Assembly (NCBI GenBank): GCA_025359065.1
Contig: JANYHM010000079.1
Coordinates: 16,229-80,228 of the forward strand
Source of the DNA: Synechococcales cyanobacterium GL140_1_metabinner_5_sub
Lineage (GTDB): Bacteria; Cyanobacteriota; Cyanobacteriia; Cyanobacteriales; Chamaesiphonaceae
Direction of reading: 5' to 3'
Length of the DNA: 64,000 nt
Part shown: one piece after another, positions 56,864-64,000 of the stretch
Numbering within the stretch: position 1 is the first letter of the stretch
Layout: the number at the start of each line of letters is the position of its first letter
Made by a program: the position numbers and the translations under genes
The notes under the pieces: generated by a model
Told to the model about the DNA's origin: nothing
Databases searched by the model: none
The model's input: only the letters and a program-made list of their open reading frames with translations

Positions 56864-58312
56864 CTAGATGTTGGGAAGCTGCTGGTGCCAAGTGGTGGAT
56901 TGTTCATAGGCATGAGCGGCCTGGAGTAATAGATCTTCTCGCAGGACATTAGCAATGATTTGGATCCCGATCGGCATTCCTTGCTCGTCAAAACCACAGG
57001 GAATACTAATTCCCGGTAGACCAGCCAGATTTACTGGAATAGTCATTAAGTCTGAGAGATACATGCTCAAAGGATCAGAGGTTTTTTCACCAGCTTTAAA
57101 AGCGGTAGTAGGAGTGGTGGGCGTAATTAAAATATCAACTTTGCCAAAAGCCGCTTCAAAGTCATTTTTGATCAGCGTCCGTACTTTCTGCGCTTTCAAA
57201 TAATAAGCATCATAGTAACCCGCCGACAGAGCATAGGTTCCCAGCATAATCCGGCGTTTAACTTCTGTCCCAAAGCCCCCCGCACGGGTTTTGGTATACA
57301 TAGACATTAAGTTATCAGTCTGCGCCCGGATGCCATACTTTACGCCATCGTAGCGCGCCAAGTTAGCCGAGGCTTCCGAAGGAGCAAGGACATAGTAGGT
57401 AGGCAAGCCATAGCGGAAACGGGGACAAGAAATTTCTTGCACTGTTGCGCCCAACGATTGAAAGTGAGCGACGGCTGTTTGGACAGCAGCAGCAACAACC
57501 GGATCTAAACCTTCGCCGAAGGTTTCGGTAATAATGCCGACTCGCAGACCTTTGGGTAGTTCGGGCTTCAGGAGTTCAGAGTATTTGGGAATTTCTACTT
57601 TCAGGCTAGTGGAATCTTGGGGGTCGTAACCAGCGATCGCCTCCAACAAAATCGCCGCATCTTCCACTGTGCGGCCAAAGGGGCCAACTTGATCTAACGA
57701 AGAAGCATAAGCGACTAATCCAAACCGAGAAACCAATCCATAGGTAGGTTTTAAACCAACCACACCACAAAAAGCCGCAGGCTGCCGAATAGAGCCACCA
57801 GTATCGGAACCCAAAGAAACAACGACCTGATCGGCAGATACGGCAGCAGCAGAGCCACCAGAAGAGCCACCCGGAACCCGGCTGATATCCCAGGGATTGG
57901 CTGTTACTTGGTAGCCAGAGTTTTCGGTGGAGCTACCCATGGCAAATTCGTCCATGTTGGTTTTGCCTAGAGCCACAGCACCAGCGGCTTGCAGTTTGCC
58001 AGTAACGGTGGATTCATAAGGAGGCACAAAGCCTTCCAAAATGCGGGAAGCGCAGGTGGTGGGGATGCCTTTGGTGCAGAGATTATCTTTGAGGGCGATC
58101 GGGATCCCGGCCATCATGCCGATGGTTTCTCCGGCGGCGATTTGGGCATCAACGGCTCTAGCCCGGTTTAAAGCGACTTCGGGGGTGATGCAAAGAAAGC
58201 TTTTGAGCTGTGGCTCAAGGGTTTGCAGTCGATCGAGCGCAGCCTGGGTGATTTCTACTGCCGATCGCTGTTTGCTGGTGAGCTGTTGATGTAACTCGCG
58301 TATAGATGCCAT
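56864..58312 (-). CDS. gatA: Asp-tRNA(Asn)/Glu-tRNA(Gln) amidotransferase subunit A
   Basis: A 482-residue amidase subunit that releases ammonia from glutamine to amidate mischarged Glu-tRNA(Gln) or Asp-tRNA(Asn) with GatB and GatC. The Lys-cisSer-Ser triad is seen in [21 protein letters not shown] and [13 protein letters not shown]. The ATG at 58312 ([11 protein letters not shown]) with AAAGGAACCT before it matches the family N-terminus. The frame extends 34 codons upstream, but that part is not family-like. The gap to the next gene (58313-58558) holds only small inverted repeats. Confidence 0.97.
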   Translation of the reverse strand: MASIRELHQQLTSKQRSAVEITQAALDRLQTLEPQLKSFLCITPEVALNRARAVDAQIAAGETIGMMAGIPIALKDNLCTKGIPTTCASRILEGFVPPYESTVTGKLQAAGAVALGKTNMDEFAMGSSTENSGYQVTANPWDISRVPGGSSGGSAAAVSADQVVVSLGSDTGGSIRQPAAFCGVVGLKPTYGLVSRFGLVAYASSLDQVGPFGRTVEDAAILLEAIAGYDPQDSTSLKVEIPKYSELLKPELPKGLRVGIITETFGEGLDPVVAAAVQTAVAHFQSLGATVQEISCPRFRYGLPTYYVLAPSEASANLARYDGVKYGIRAQTDNLMSMYTKTRAGGFGTEVKRRIMLGTYALSAGYYDAYYLKAQKVRTLIKNDFEAAFGKVDILITPTTPTTAFKAGEKTSDPLSMYLSDLMTIPVNLAGLPGISIPCGFDEQGMPIGIQIIANVLREDLLLQAAHAYEQSTTWHQQLPNI

Positions 58313-58558
58313 AGGTTCCTTTGCTGATGTCGGGTGGCCGTCAAGCCATTTAGCATTGTAATAGATGAGATGCCTTGATGTGCAAGAAGCTTTAGACTCA
58401 TTGTTTTTCAGCATCGCCAGATGCTTGCAAAAGTTTTTCTACCGCTATCTTCAACGGAGTTAAATTATTAGATTTAATTGGACAAATTCACTTTAAAGGT
58501 TTAGTTAGCTAAAGTGATTGAATTTGCTCGATATCCCAAGCTCTATTTTGAGAGAATC

Positions 58559-59155
58559 TTAGTGAATCGCCAGCTTTTGGAGCAGTTGATGCCCATCACG
58601 AAAAACCTGCCAACCATCGCCGACTAGCACCGCTGAAACTTGGTTTAATGCTGCTAATCGTTGCACCGAAGCGATCGCCTGAGATTTATCCATCAACTTA
58701 GCATCGGGTAACATCATTAGTGAGCCAGCCTGATGTGCCCGCACCAAGTCACCAGTAATTAAAGTTGTACCCTGAAGCAATAGCGCCAACTCACCAGGAG
58801 TTTTGGAGCCATGCAGCTCGATCGCCTCTAAACCAGACACAATCTCGTCACCATCACTTAACCACCGCTGTACTGGAATCGGAAAAGAATCTTGCTCTCC
58901 CCGGGGCGCAGCAATCTGGGCACCAGTTTTGGCTGCGATTTCTTGACTAGCCCGCAAATGGTCGGAGTTGGTGATCACAATCCATTGGACACCGCCCAAA
59001 GATTCTAGGTGTAGCCAGTTATGTTCAGTGAGAGGCAAAGGGTCGATGAGGATATTGCCCTCGGGGCAAACCCAGAGAATGCTGTGAAAATCTACGTTGC
59101 GATCGGCATCAAACTCAGACCAGCAATATAGATCAGGACGGTGTAATGATTTCAT
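58559..59155 (-). CDS. Degenerate metallo-beta-lactamase-fold protein
   Basis: A 198-residue protein with the MBL order of strands (NILIDPLPL; WIVITNSDHLRAS; TTLITGDLVRA; AVLVGDGWQVF). The metal site is incomplete. The first HxHxDH motif is reduced to TNSDH, the second His region is LHGSKTPGE, the Asp in LITGD remains, and the last His of GHG is GDG. It is probably not a standard two-zinc hydrolase. It may bind one metal or act as a binding protein. Function unknown. It shares orientation with the membrane protein 47 bp upstream. Confidence 0.75.
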   Translation of the reverse strand: MKSLHRPDLYCWSEFDADRNVDFHSILWVCPEGNILIDPLPLTEHNWLHLESLGGVQWIVITNSDHLRASQEIAAKTGAQIAAPRGEQDSFPIPVQRWLSDGDEIVSGLEAIELHGSKTPGELALLLQGTTLITGDLVRAHQAGSLMMLPDAKLMDKSQAIASVQRLAALNQVSAVLVGDGWQVFRDGHQLLQKLAIH

Positions 59156-59202
59156 GGTTCTAGCTAAAAATATACTATAGTTATTGTATCTAACGCTCAG
59201 TT

Positions 59203-59877
59203 CTAATTAGAGCCTGCCATAGTTGGTTTCACTGCCGCTAAATTCAAAGTAGGACGCAGACATAAATAAGCTAATGCTCCCACTAAAGGTACAAAGCAGA
59301 GGCTCCACAGCCAATTAGCTCCACTTCGTCTAGCTAAATCATCTTTGGCTAATACCGGGAAGATCGCTGAGAGCATTAAAAAATCTAGACTCATTACATG
59401 AATGAAGCGCTTGGTTTGCCATTGCTGAACAAAATCTGTCCAGTCGCCTTGGCTAAGTCCATAAAATAGTAAGGTTCCAGCACCGGCAGTGAGCAATAGG
59501 GCAAACCAACGAGAATCTAGAACTTTCAATAATTTGCTCGGAGCAGGATTGGTATTGGGATTCGGCTGACGCAAAGCCAGATATGGCAGAATAGCAAATG
59601 CTCCCACTCCAAAAGAAGCCCCAAAAAACCAACCAGGCTTGAATTTCTGCGGTTTACCATCAAATAACATCACAGCAGCATAGATGGCAGGCCAGACCCC
59701 CATTAAATTAAACAGAGAAATTATCGCCGGATTAATGCCAGTCCATTTGCCAGTAGAAAGATCAATGATTAATTGCAAGGTGCTAGGACTATCTGGAGGA
59801 GCGAAGAAAAAAGCGTAGCCAGAAAATGCTGCCCAGACTAACCAAAAGATCGCCATCATAACCCCCATAAACTCCAA
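59203..59877 (-). CDS. Multi-pass membrane protein, unknown
   Basis: A 224-residue protein with about six hydrophobic segments (about 5-27, 48-70, 80-102, 126-142, 160-178, 190-208). The loop TGINPAIISLFNLMGVWPAIYAAVMLFDG is a pattern I associate with membrane proteins conserved in cyanobacteria and plants. There is no recognisable catalytic motif. It lies between mfd and the MBL-fold gene on the same strand and may be cotranscribed with them. Confidence 0.65.
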   Translation of the reverse strand: MEFMGVMMAIFWLVWAAFSGYAFFFAPPDSPSTLQLIIDLSTGKWTGINPAIISLFNLMGVWPAIYAAVMLFDGKPQKFKPGWFFGASFGVGAFAILPYLALRQPNPNTNPAPSKLLKVLDSRWFALLLTAGAGTLLFYGLSQGDWTDFVQQWQTKRFIHVMSLDFLMLSAIFPVLAKDDLARRSGANWLWSLCFVPLVGALAYLCLRPTLNLAAVKPTMAGSN

Positions 59878-59949
59878 CAGTTTAACGCACCCAGAAAATC
59901 ATGGGTAATAGATATCAACGTTGGTGATTTTGGCTGTGTACATAGATTT

Positions 59950-62900
59950 CTATTGGGGATCGCTGGCGTTTAATAATACTGACTGCATTTTACTTAAGGT
60001 GTTGATTAATGTTTCTACTTGTTCTGCGGCTTTGAATACGCCTAGACCTCTTGCTGTTACTTTGCCAGAAGAATATACAAAGCGCGATCGCATACTGTCA
60101 GGTAAATTGCCTGCTAACAAATTCCAGGCAGGTTCTGCCATTGGTGTTTCTAGCACCACATGCTGCTTGCCATCGGGTTTGATGCGGCTAAAGCCGAGCT
60201 GCTTGGCAATCTGCTTCAGTTCTACAATCCTAAATAACTGCTGAGCAGGTTTGGGAATTGCCCCATAGCGATCGACCCATTCCGCTGCGATCAAAACCAG
60301 CTCCTGCCGATCGATCGCTGCCGCTACTGCCCGGTAAGCACTCATCTTTTGGTCTAAATCAGTAATATAGTCTGCTGGAATCAGCGCCGTTACATGGAGA
60401 TCAATCTGGGTATCATCCACTTGGGGAATTTCTTGGCCGCGAATTTCTTGAATCGCGGTTTGGAGCATTTCCATGTACAGATCAAAGCCGATCGTTTCCA
60501 TTTGACCGGACTGCTCCGCTCCCAGTAAATTCCCCACTCCCCGAATTTCCATGTCTCTGGTGGCTAATTGATATCCTGAGCCAAGCTGAGCAAATTCTTG
60601 GATTGCCCGCAATCTTTGTCGTGCTTGGTCTGTCAATTTTTCTTCTTTGGGATATAACAACCAAGCATGTGCCTGAATCCCGGCACGGCCTACTCGTCCC
60701 CGCAGTTGATAAAGCTGAGATAGACCAAAGCGCTGAGCATCTTCAATTAAAATTGTATTTACCCGAGGAATATCTAGACCAGACTCCACAATCGTTGTAC
60801 AAAGCAATAAATCGGCTTCCCCTGATCCAAACGCCAGCATAGTGGCCTCTAGCTGTCCTTCATCCATTTGACCATGGGCGATCGCGGTACGACAGCTAGG
60901 TACTAACTCTCGAATAGTAGCAGCGATCTCTTCGATGCCTTCAACTCTGGGCACTACATAAAAGACCTGTCCACCCCGCTCTAACTCCTGACGGATCGCC
61001 GCGCTAATTACTTCGGTTTTATAGGGCGAAAGATGGGTTTGAATAGCTCGGCGGGAAGGCGGTGGTGTAGTGATTAAGCTCATTTCCCGCACTCCAGACA
61101 AAGACATATAGAGAGTTCTAGGAATCGGCGTAGCCGAGAGTGTCAGCACATCTACCTGGCTCTTCATAGTTTTGATTTTTTCTTTTTGATTCACCCCAAA
61201 CCGCTGTTCTTCATCGATAACTAATAATCCTAAATTGCGAGGTCTAATATCTTTACTGAGCACCTGATGAGTCCCTACCACTACATCGAGTTCACCGGTA
61301 GCTAAACGACGAAGAATATCTTTTCGCTCTTCGGCAGTGCGAAAACGGTTCAGGAGTCCCACGTTAACTGGGTAAGCTGCGAAGCGCTCTAATAGAGTGT
61401 GATAGTGTTGCTGGGTCAAAATTGTCGTAGGAGCCAAAAAGATCACCTGCTTTTGGCCACTAGTTACGGCTTTGAAAATTGCTCGAATCGCTACCTCAGT
61501 TTTACCAAAACCTACGTCGCCACAAATTAATCGATCCATTGGCCGATCGCTTTCCATATCTCGTTTGACATCTTGGACTGCCTTAACCTGATCGGGGGTA
61601 GGCTGAAACCGAAAAGAATCTTCTAGCTCCTGCTGCCAAGGAGAATCTAACGGGTAAGCAAATCCCTGATTGTCAGCGCGCTCGGCATAGAGCTTGAGCA
61701 AATCGAACGCCAGTTTTTTAATTGATTTTTGCACCTTGGCCTTAGTCTTTGCCCAGGCTTGACCAGACATTTTATTTAGATCTGGTTTTTTGGTATCAGT
61801 ATTCCGAAAACGCGAGAGCACTCCCACTTGATCTGCGGCGACTCGCAGGATGCCGTCGGCATATTGCAACGTTAAATAATCGCGGCTGTCATCGTCGATC
61901 GAGACATTTTCTAGCCCTACAAATCGACCCAAGCCATAGTGACGATGCACCACAAAGTCTCCTACTTGGAGCTTATTAGGGTCTACTTTCTTGGAGGCCG
62001 CCTGTCGCTTTTTGCGCACATAGTTATAGCTAACCAAAGACTGCTGACCAAAAAACTCTCGATCGGTCAACACCATCATCCGAAATGTGGGTAGAATGAA
62101 CCCTTCTAGTTCTGCGATCCCAGAATATTTGATGGCGACCGTGACATGCTGAGTCTGAAGTTTGTCGATCGAACCAAAATCTCGCGGGTTGGGCACAAAC
62201 TGGGTAGTGCAATCATGCTCTTGGAGTAGCGCCGCCGATCGAGAAGGCTGAGCTGATACTACCCAGGTTGAGTATTTGTTTTGATATTCTCGCAGGCTTT
62301 CTCCTAACTTGGCAAACTGGTGAGGCATCAGCGGTAAAGGGCGACTAGCCAAATTTAAGCCTTCGCCATCTACTGCGATCTCCGAAAGTTTTAGAAACAA
62401 AAAGCTTTCATTCAGCCCTGCAATAGTTTCTGCAAAAGGCAAATGGGCATGGGCGACACAGCGATCGAAGTCGTCTACTGTCAACAGAGTTTGCTCGGGT
62501 AAATAATCAGCCAATGTACAGGTCAAGCCGTGCTCACTAAGAGTTTTCCAGTTAGTGGGAGTGAGTAACAGACGCTCGATCGCATCCATCGATCTTTGAG
62601 TAGTGGGATCAAATTCCCGCATTTTTTCTAGTTCATCACCAAACCACTCCAGTCGCACTGGCAGCTCGGCTGCTACTGGAAACAGGTCAATAATGTCGCC
62701 GCGCTGACTCCATTGGCCTTCGCTTTCGACCAGCGGCACCCGCTCGTAGCCCAGCCGCGCCAACTGTTCACCGATTTCACTCAAATCCATTTCTAGTTTG
62801 GGAGCCAGTGCCAAGCAAGTTTGCTGAAACTGATCGACCGGCGGTAAATGAGCGGTTAAAGCCGCTGTGGTGCAAACTATCGCCACCGGTTGAGTGGCCA

Positions 62901-63216
62901 CCCGAATCGCCGTGAGTGCCTGCATCTGTCCCCACACCACTTCGGACTCCACATCGCTGTTGGCTTCGGGGTAAAAATGCACCTGTGACCAATTCATTGC
63001 TTCGAGCTGGGCTGTCCAGCGGCTGGCTTCTTCGTTGGTAGAAGCCACTACCCACAGATGCTGCTCGGCAACTTGGGCGATCGCGGTGGCCACTAAGCCC
63101 CGAGGAAGCCGCGCCGCGCCATTGAGATGCAGCATTCGCTGATGCTGAAGTTTGCTCACTAGTTCATAAGTAAGCTGTGATTGACTCAGGGTGCGGACAA
63201 GAGCGCAAAAAGACAT
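59950..63216 (-). CDS. mfd: Transcription-repair coupling factor Mfd
   Basis: A 1088-residue translocase that removes stalled RNA polymerase and recruits UvrA. The UvrB-homology region is N-terminal (about 25-330). The CarD-like RNAP-binding domain is near 420-490 ([21 protein letters not shown]). RecG-like helicase motifs follow: [56 protein letters not shown]-terminal TRCF domain (about 940-1060) ends the protein. Length is typical. The next gene starts 136 bp away on the other strand. Confidence 0.98.
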   Translation of the reverse strand: MSFCALVRTLSQSQLTYELVSKLQHQRMLHLNGAARLPRGLVATAIAQVAEQHLWVVASTNEEASRWTAQLEAMNWSQVHFYPEANSDVESEVVWGQMQALTAIRVATQPVAIVCTTAALTAHLPPVDQFQQTCLALAPKLEMDLSEIGEQLARLGYERVPLVESEGQWSQRGDIIDLFPVAAELPVRLEWFGDELEKMREFDPTTQRSMDAIERLLLTPTNWKTLSEHGLTCTLADYLPEQTLLTVDDFDRCVAHAHLPFAETIAGLNESFLFLKLSEIAVDGEGLNLASRPLPLMPHQFAKLGESLREYQNKYSTWVVSAQPSRSAALLQEHDCTTQFVPNPRDFGSIDKLQTQHVTVAIKYSGIAELEGFILPTFRMMVLTDREFFGQQSLVSYNYVRKKRQAASKKVDPNKLQVGDFVVHRHYGLGRFVGLENVSIDDDSRDYLTLQYADGILRVAADQVGVLSRFRNTDTKKPDLNKMSGQAWAKTKAKVQKSIKKLAFDLLKLYAERADNQGFAYPLDSPWQQELEDSFRFQPTPDQVKAVQDVKRDMESDRPMDRLICGDVGFGKTEVAIRAIFKAVTSGQKQVIFLAPTTILTQQHYHTLLERFAAYPVNVGLLNRFRTAEERKDILRRLATGELDVVVGTHQVLSKDIRPRNLGLLVIDEEQRFGVNQKEKIKTMKSQVDVLTLSATPIPRTLYMSLSGVREMSLITTPPPSRRAIQTHLSPYKTEVISAAIRQELERGGQVFYVVPRVEGIEEIAATIRELVPSCRTAIAHGQMDEGQLEATMLAFGSGEADLLLCTTIVESGLDIPRVNTILIEDAQRFGLSQLYQLRGRVGRAGIQAHAWLLYPKEEKLTDQARQRLRAIQEFAQLGSGYQLATRDMEIRGVGNLLGAEQSGQMETIGFDLYMEMLQTAIQEIRGQEIPQVDDTQIDLHVTALIPADYITDLDQKMSAYRAVAAAIDRQELVLIAAEWVDRYGAIPKPAQQLFRIVELKQIAKQLGFSRIKPDGKQHVVLETPMAEPAWNLLAGNLPDSMRSRFVYSSGKVTARGLGVFKAAEQVETLINTLSKMQSVLLNASDPQ

Positions 63217-63351
63217 AAGGATGGCGTAGTTACTAGTTTGCCATTATAGAGCGGGTTCGATCAATAGAGGCAGAAATTACCTCGATCGCCTATTCGGGAT
63301 TTTGCTGTACTAATATTGAAAATGTTAACCTGAAGGGTAAGCGTCACCGTT

Positions 63352-63819
63352 ATGCGATACCCCAAATCATCTTTTGCCACTTTGTATGAGGCTAAGCAAA
63401 TGACCAATCACTCCGTAACGATCGAGCTACCCGAACATATTTTTCAGCAGCTCTCACTGCTAGCAGAGACGACGGCTAGACCTTTGGCTGAAATTGTGGC
63501 TCAAAGTGTTGTAAGCAATTTACCTCCAGAAATTGATAAATCTTCATTGGAACTGCGTCCAGAATTATTGCGAATGCAGTTTTTGCCTGATACAGCTCTG
63601 CTAGAGATCGCTCAGGCTGTTGTGGCTGCTGAGCAGCAAAGCTACCATGAAGAATTGTTGGCAAAAAATGCCAGTGATAATCTTGGCAACGATGAAAGAG
63701 AAGAATTGATGAGATTGCGATTAGAGGTCGATCAACAAATGTTTTGTAAAGCTTATGCTTGGTCAATCTTGCGGTGGCGCGGTTATAGAATTCCCACACT
63801 GCAAGGAATTCCAGGTTGA
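63352..63819 (+). CDS. Antitoxin-like protein of a cyanobacterial TA family
   Basis: A 155-residue protein. A ribbon-helix-helix-like start (SVTIELPEHIFQQLSLLAETTARPLAEIVAQSV) suggests that the ATG at 63400 is the real start rather than 63352. The rest, ending ELMRLRLEVDQQMFCKAYAWSILRWRGYRIPTLQ, matches a widespread cyanobacterial family encoded just before HNH or PIN genes. Here only a fragment of such a partner follows. Function as antitoxin is inferred from that context. Confidence 0.65.
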   Translation: MRYPKSSFATLYEAKQMTNHSVTIELPEHIFQQLSLLAETTARPLAEIVAQSVVSNLPPEIDKSSLELRPELLRMQFLPDTALLEIAQAVVAAEQQSYHEELLAKNASDNLGNDEREELMRLRLEVDQQMFCKAYAWSILRWRGYRIPTLQGIPG

Positions 63820-63823
63820 ATAT

Positions 63824-63889
63824 GTGGCTATTTCTGCACAAGTTCGGCAACAGATTATCCCAGGGCAAACGCATCAAAAAAAATATTAA
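63824..63889 (+). pseudogene. Possible N-terminal remnant of an HNH-type partner
   Basis: Just after the antitoxin-like gene a GTG-started frame gives VAISAQVRQQI and then diverges to a stop at 63887. Cyanobacterial HNH proteins paired with this antitoxin family often begin with a similar xISAQVRQQ sequence followed by a CEYC motif, which is missing. The remaining 110 bp of the window hold no clear feature. Confidence 0.35.
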
Positions 63890-64000
63890 ATAGCTGCTGA
63901 ATCAGTTTAGTGAAAAGGCTGCTAAAGTTGAGCAGAATACCATTACTTCTGAGGTTGATGCTTGTGCTCAAAAGCTCTAAACCATCTACAGAGATTAACT

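Overview
The window is a stretch of cyanobacterial chromosome. The evidence is a psbH gene, several gene families restricted to cyanobacteria (DUF3288, DUF3727), a Synechocystis-type copper cluster, and very frequent GCGATCGC/CGATCG words (the HIP1 signature). I do not assign a genus. No rRNA, tRNA or intact transposase was found.

Layout. 1-8.6 kb: a TPR membrane protein, mazG, ligA (minus), a membrane protein, an OmpR/EnvZ-type pair of the RppA/RppB kind with an unusual leader, and a dynamin-like GTPase fused to DUF697. 8.7-15 kb: a coiled-coil membrane protein with a 147-bp tandem repeat, folK, a PIN protein, psbH, two small conserved cyanobacterial genes, mltG and a YqeG-type HAD phosphatase. 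15.3-21.8 kb: proB, leuA behind what looks like a classical leucine attenuator (leader peptide, competing hairpins, terminator), an SGNH hydrolase and ruvB. 21.9-26.1 kb: a broken toxin-antitoxin locus, an ATPase/PD-(D/E)XK protein and a TPR protein with a dead protease domain.

26.2-35.2 kb is a copper-resistance island. One operon reads DUF305 protein (CopM-like), YtkA/FixH-like lipoprotein, CopR, CopS. A second carries an RND efflux adaptor and pump. Both promoters carry matching 11-bp-phased direct repeats that resemble the published CopR box. No outer-membrane channel gene is present. 35.3-45.4 kb: a large Calx-beta surface or secreted protein with Pro-rich minisatellites, an HtrA protease, a YkvA-like protein, MoxR, a Fic protein, and a LuxR regulator divergent from DJ-1/PfpI and DUF6010 genes.

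45.4-54.3 kb is the main accessory system: a type I-G (former I-U) CRISPR-Cas locus. It holds a 20-repeat array and its leader, a csx17-csb1-csb2 operon on the minus strand, and a divergent cas3 with C-terminal HD domain. No cas1, cas2 or cas4 is present, so it is an effector-only locus that can cut but would need adaptation genes from elsewhere. A 90-bp MITE-like element sits at the old end of the array. 54.3-64 kb: a Uma2-type nuclease, a GNAT/DUF482 protein, gatA, a degenerate metallo-beta-lactamase-fold protein, a membrane protein, mfd, and an antitoxin-like gene followed by an HNH-like remnant.
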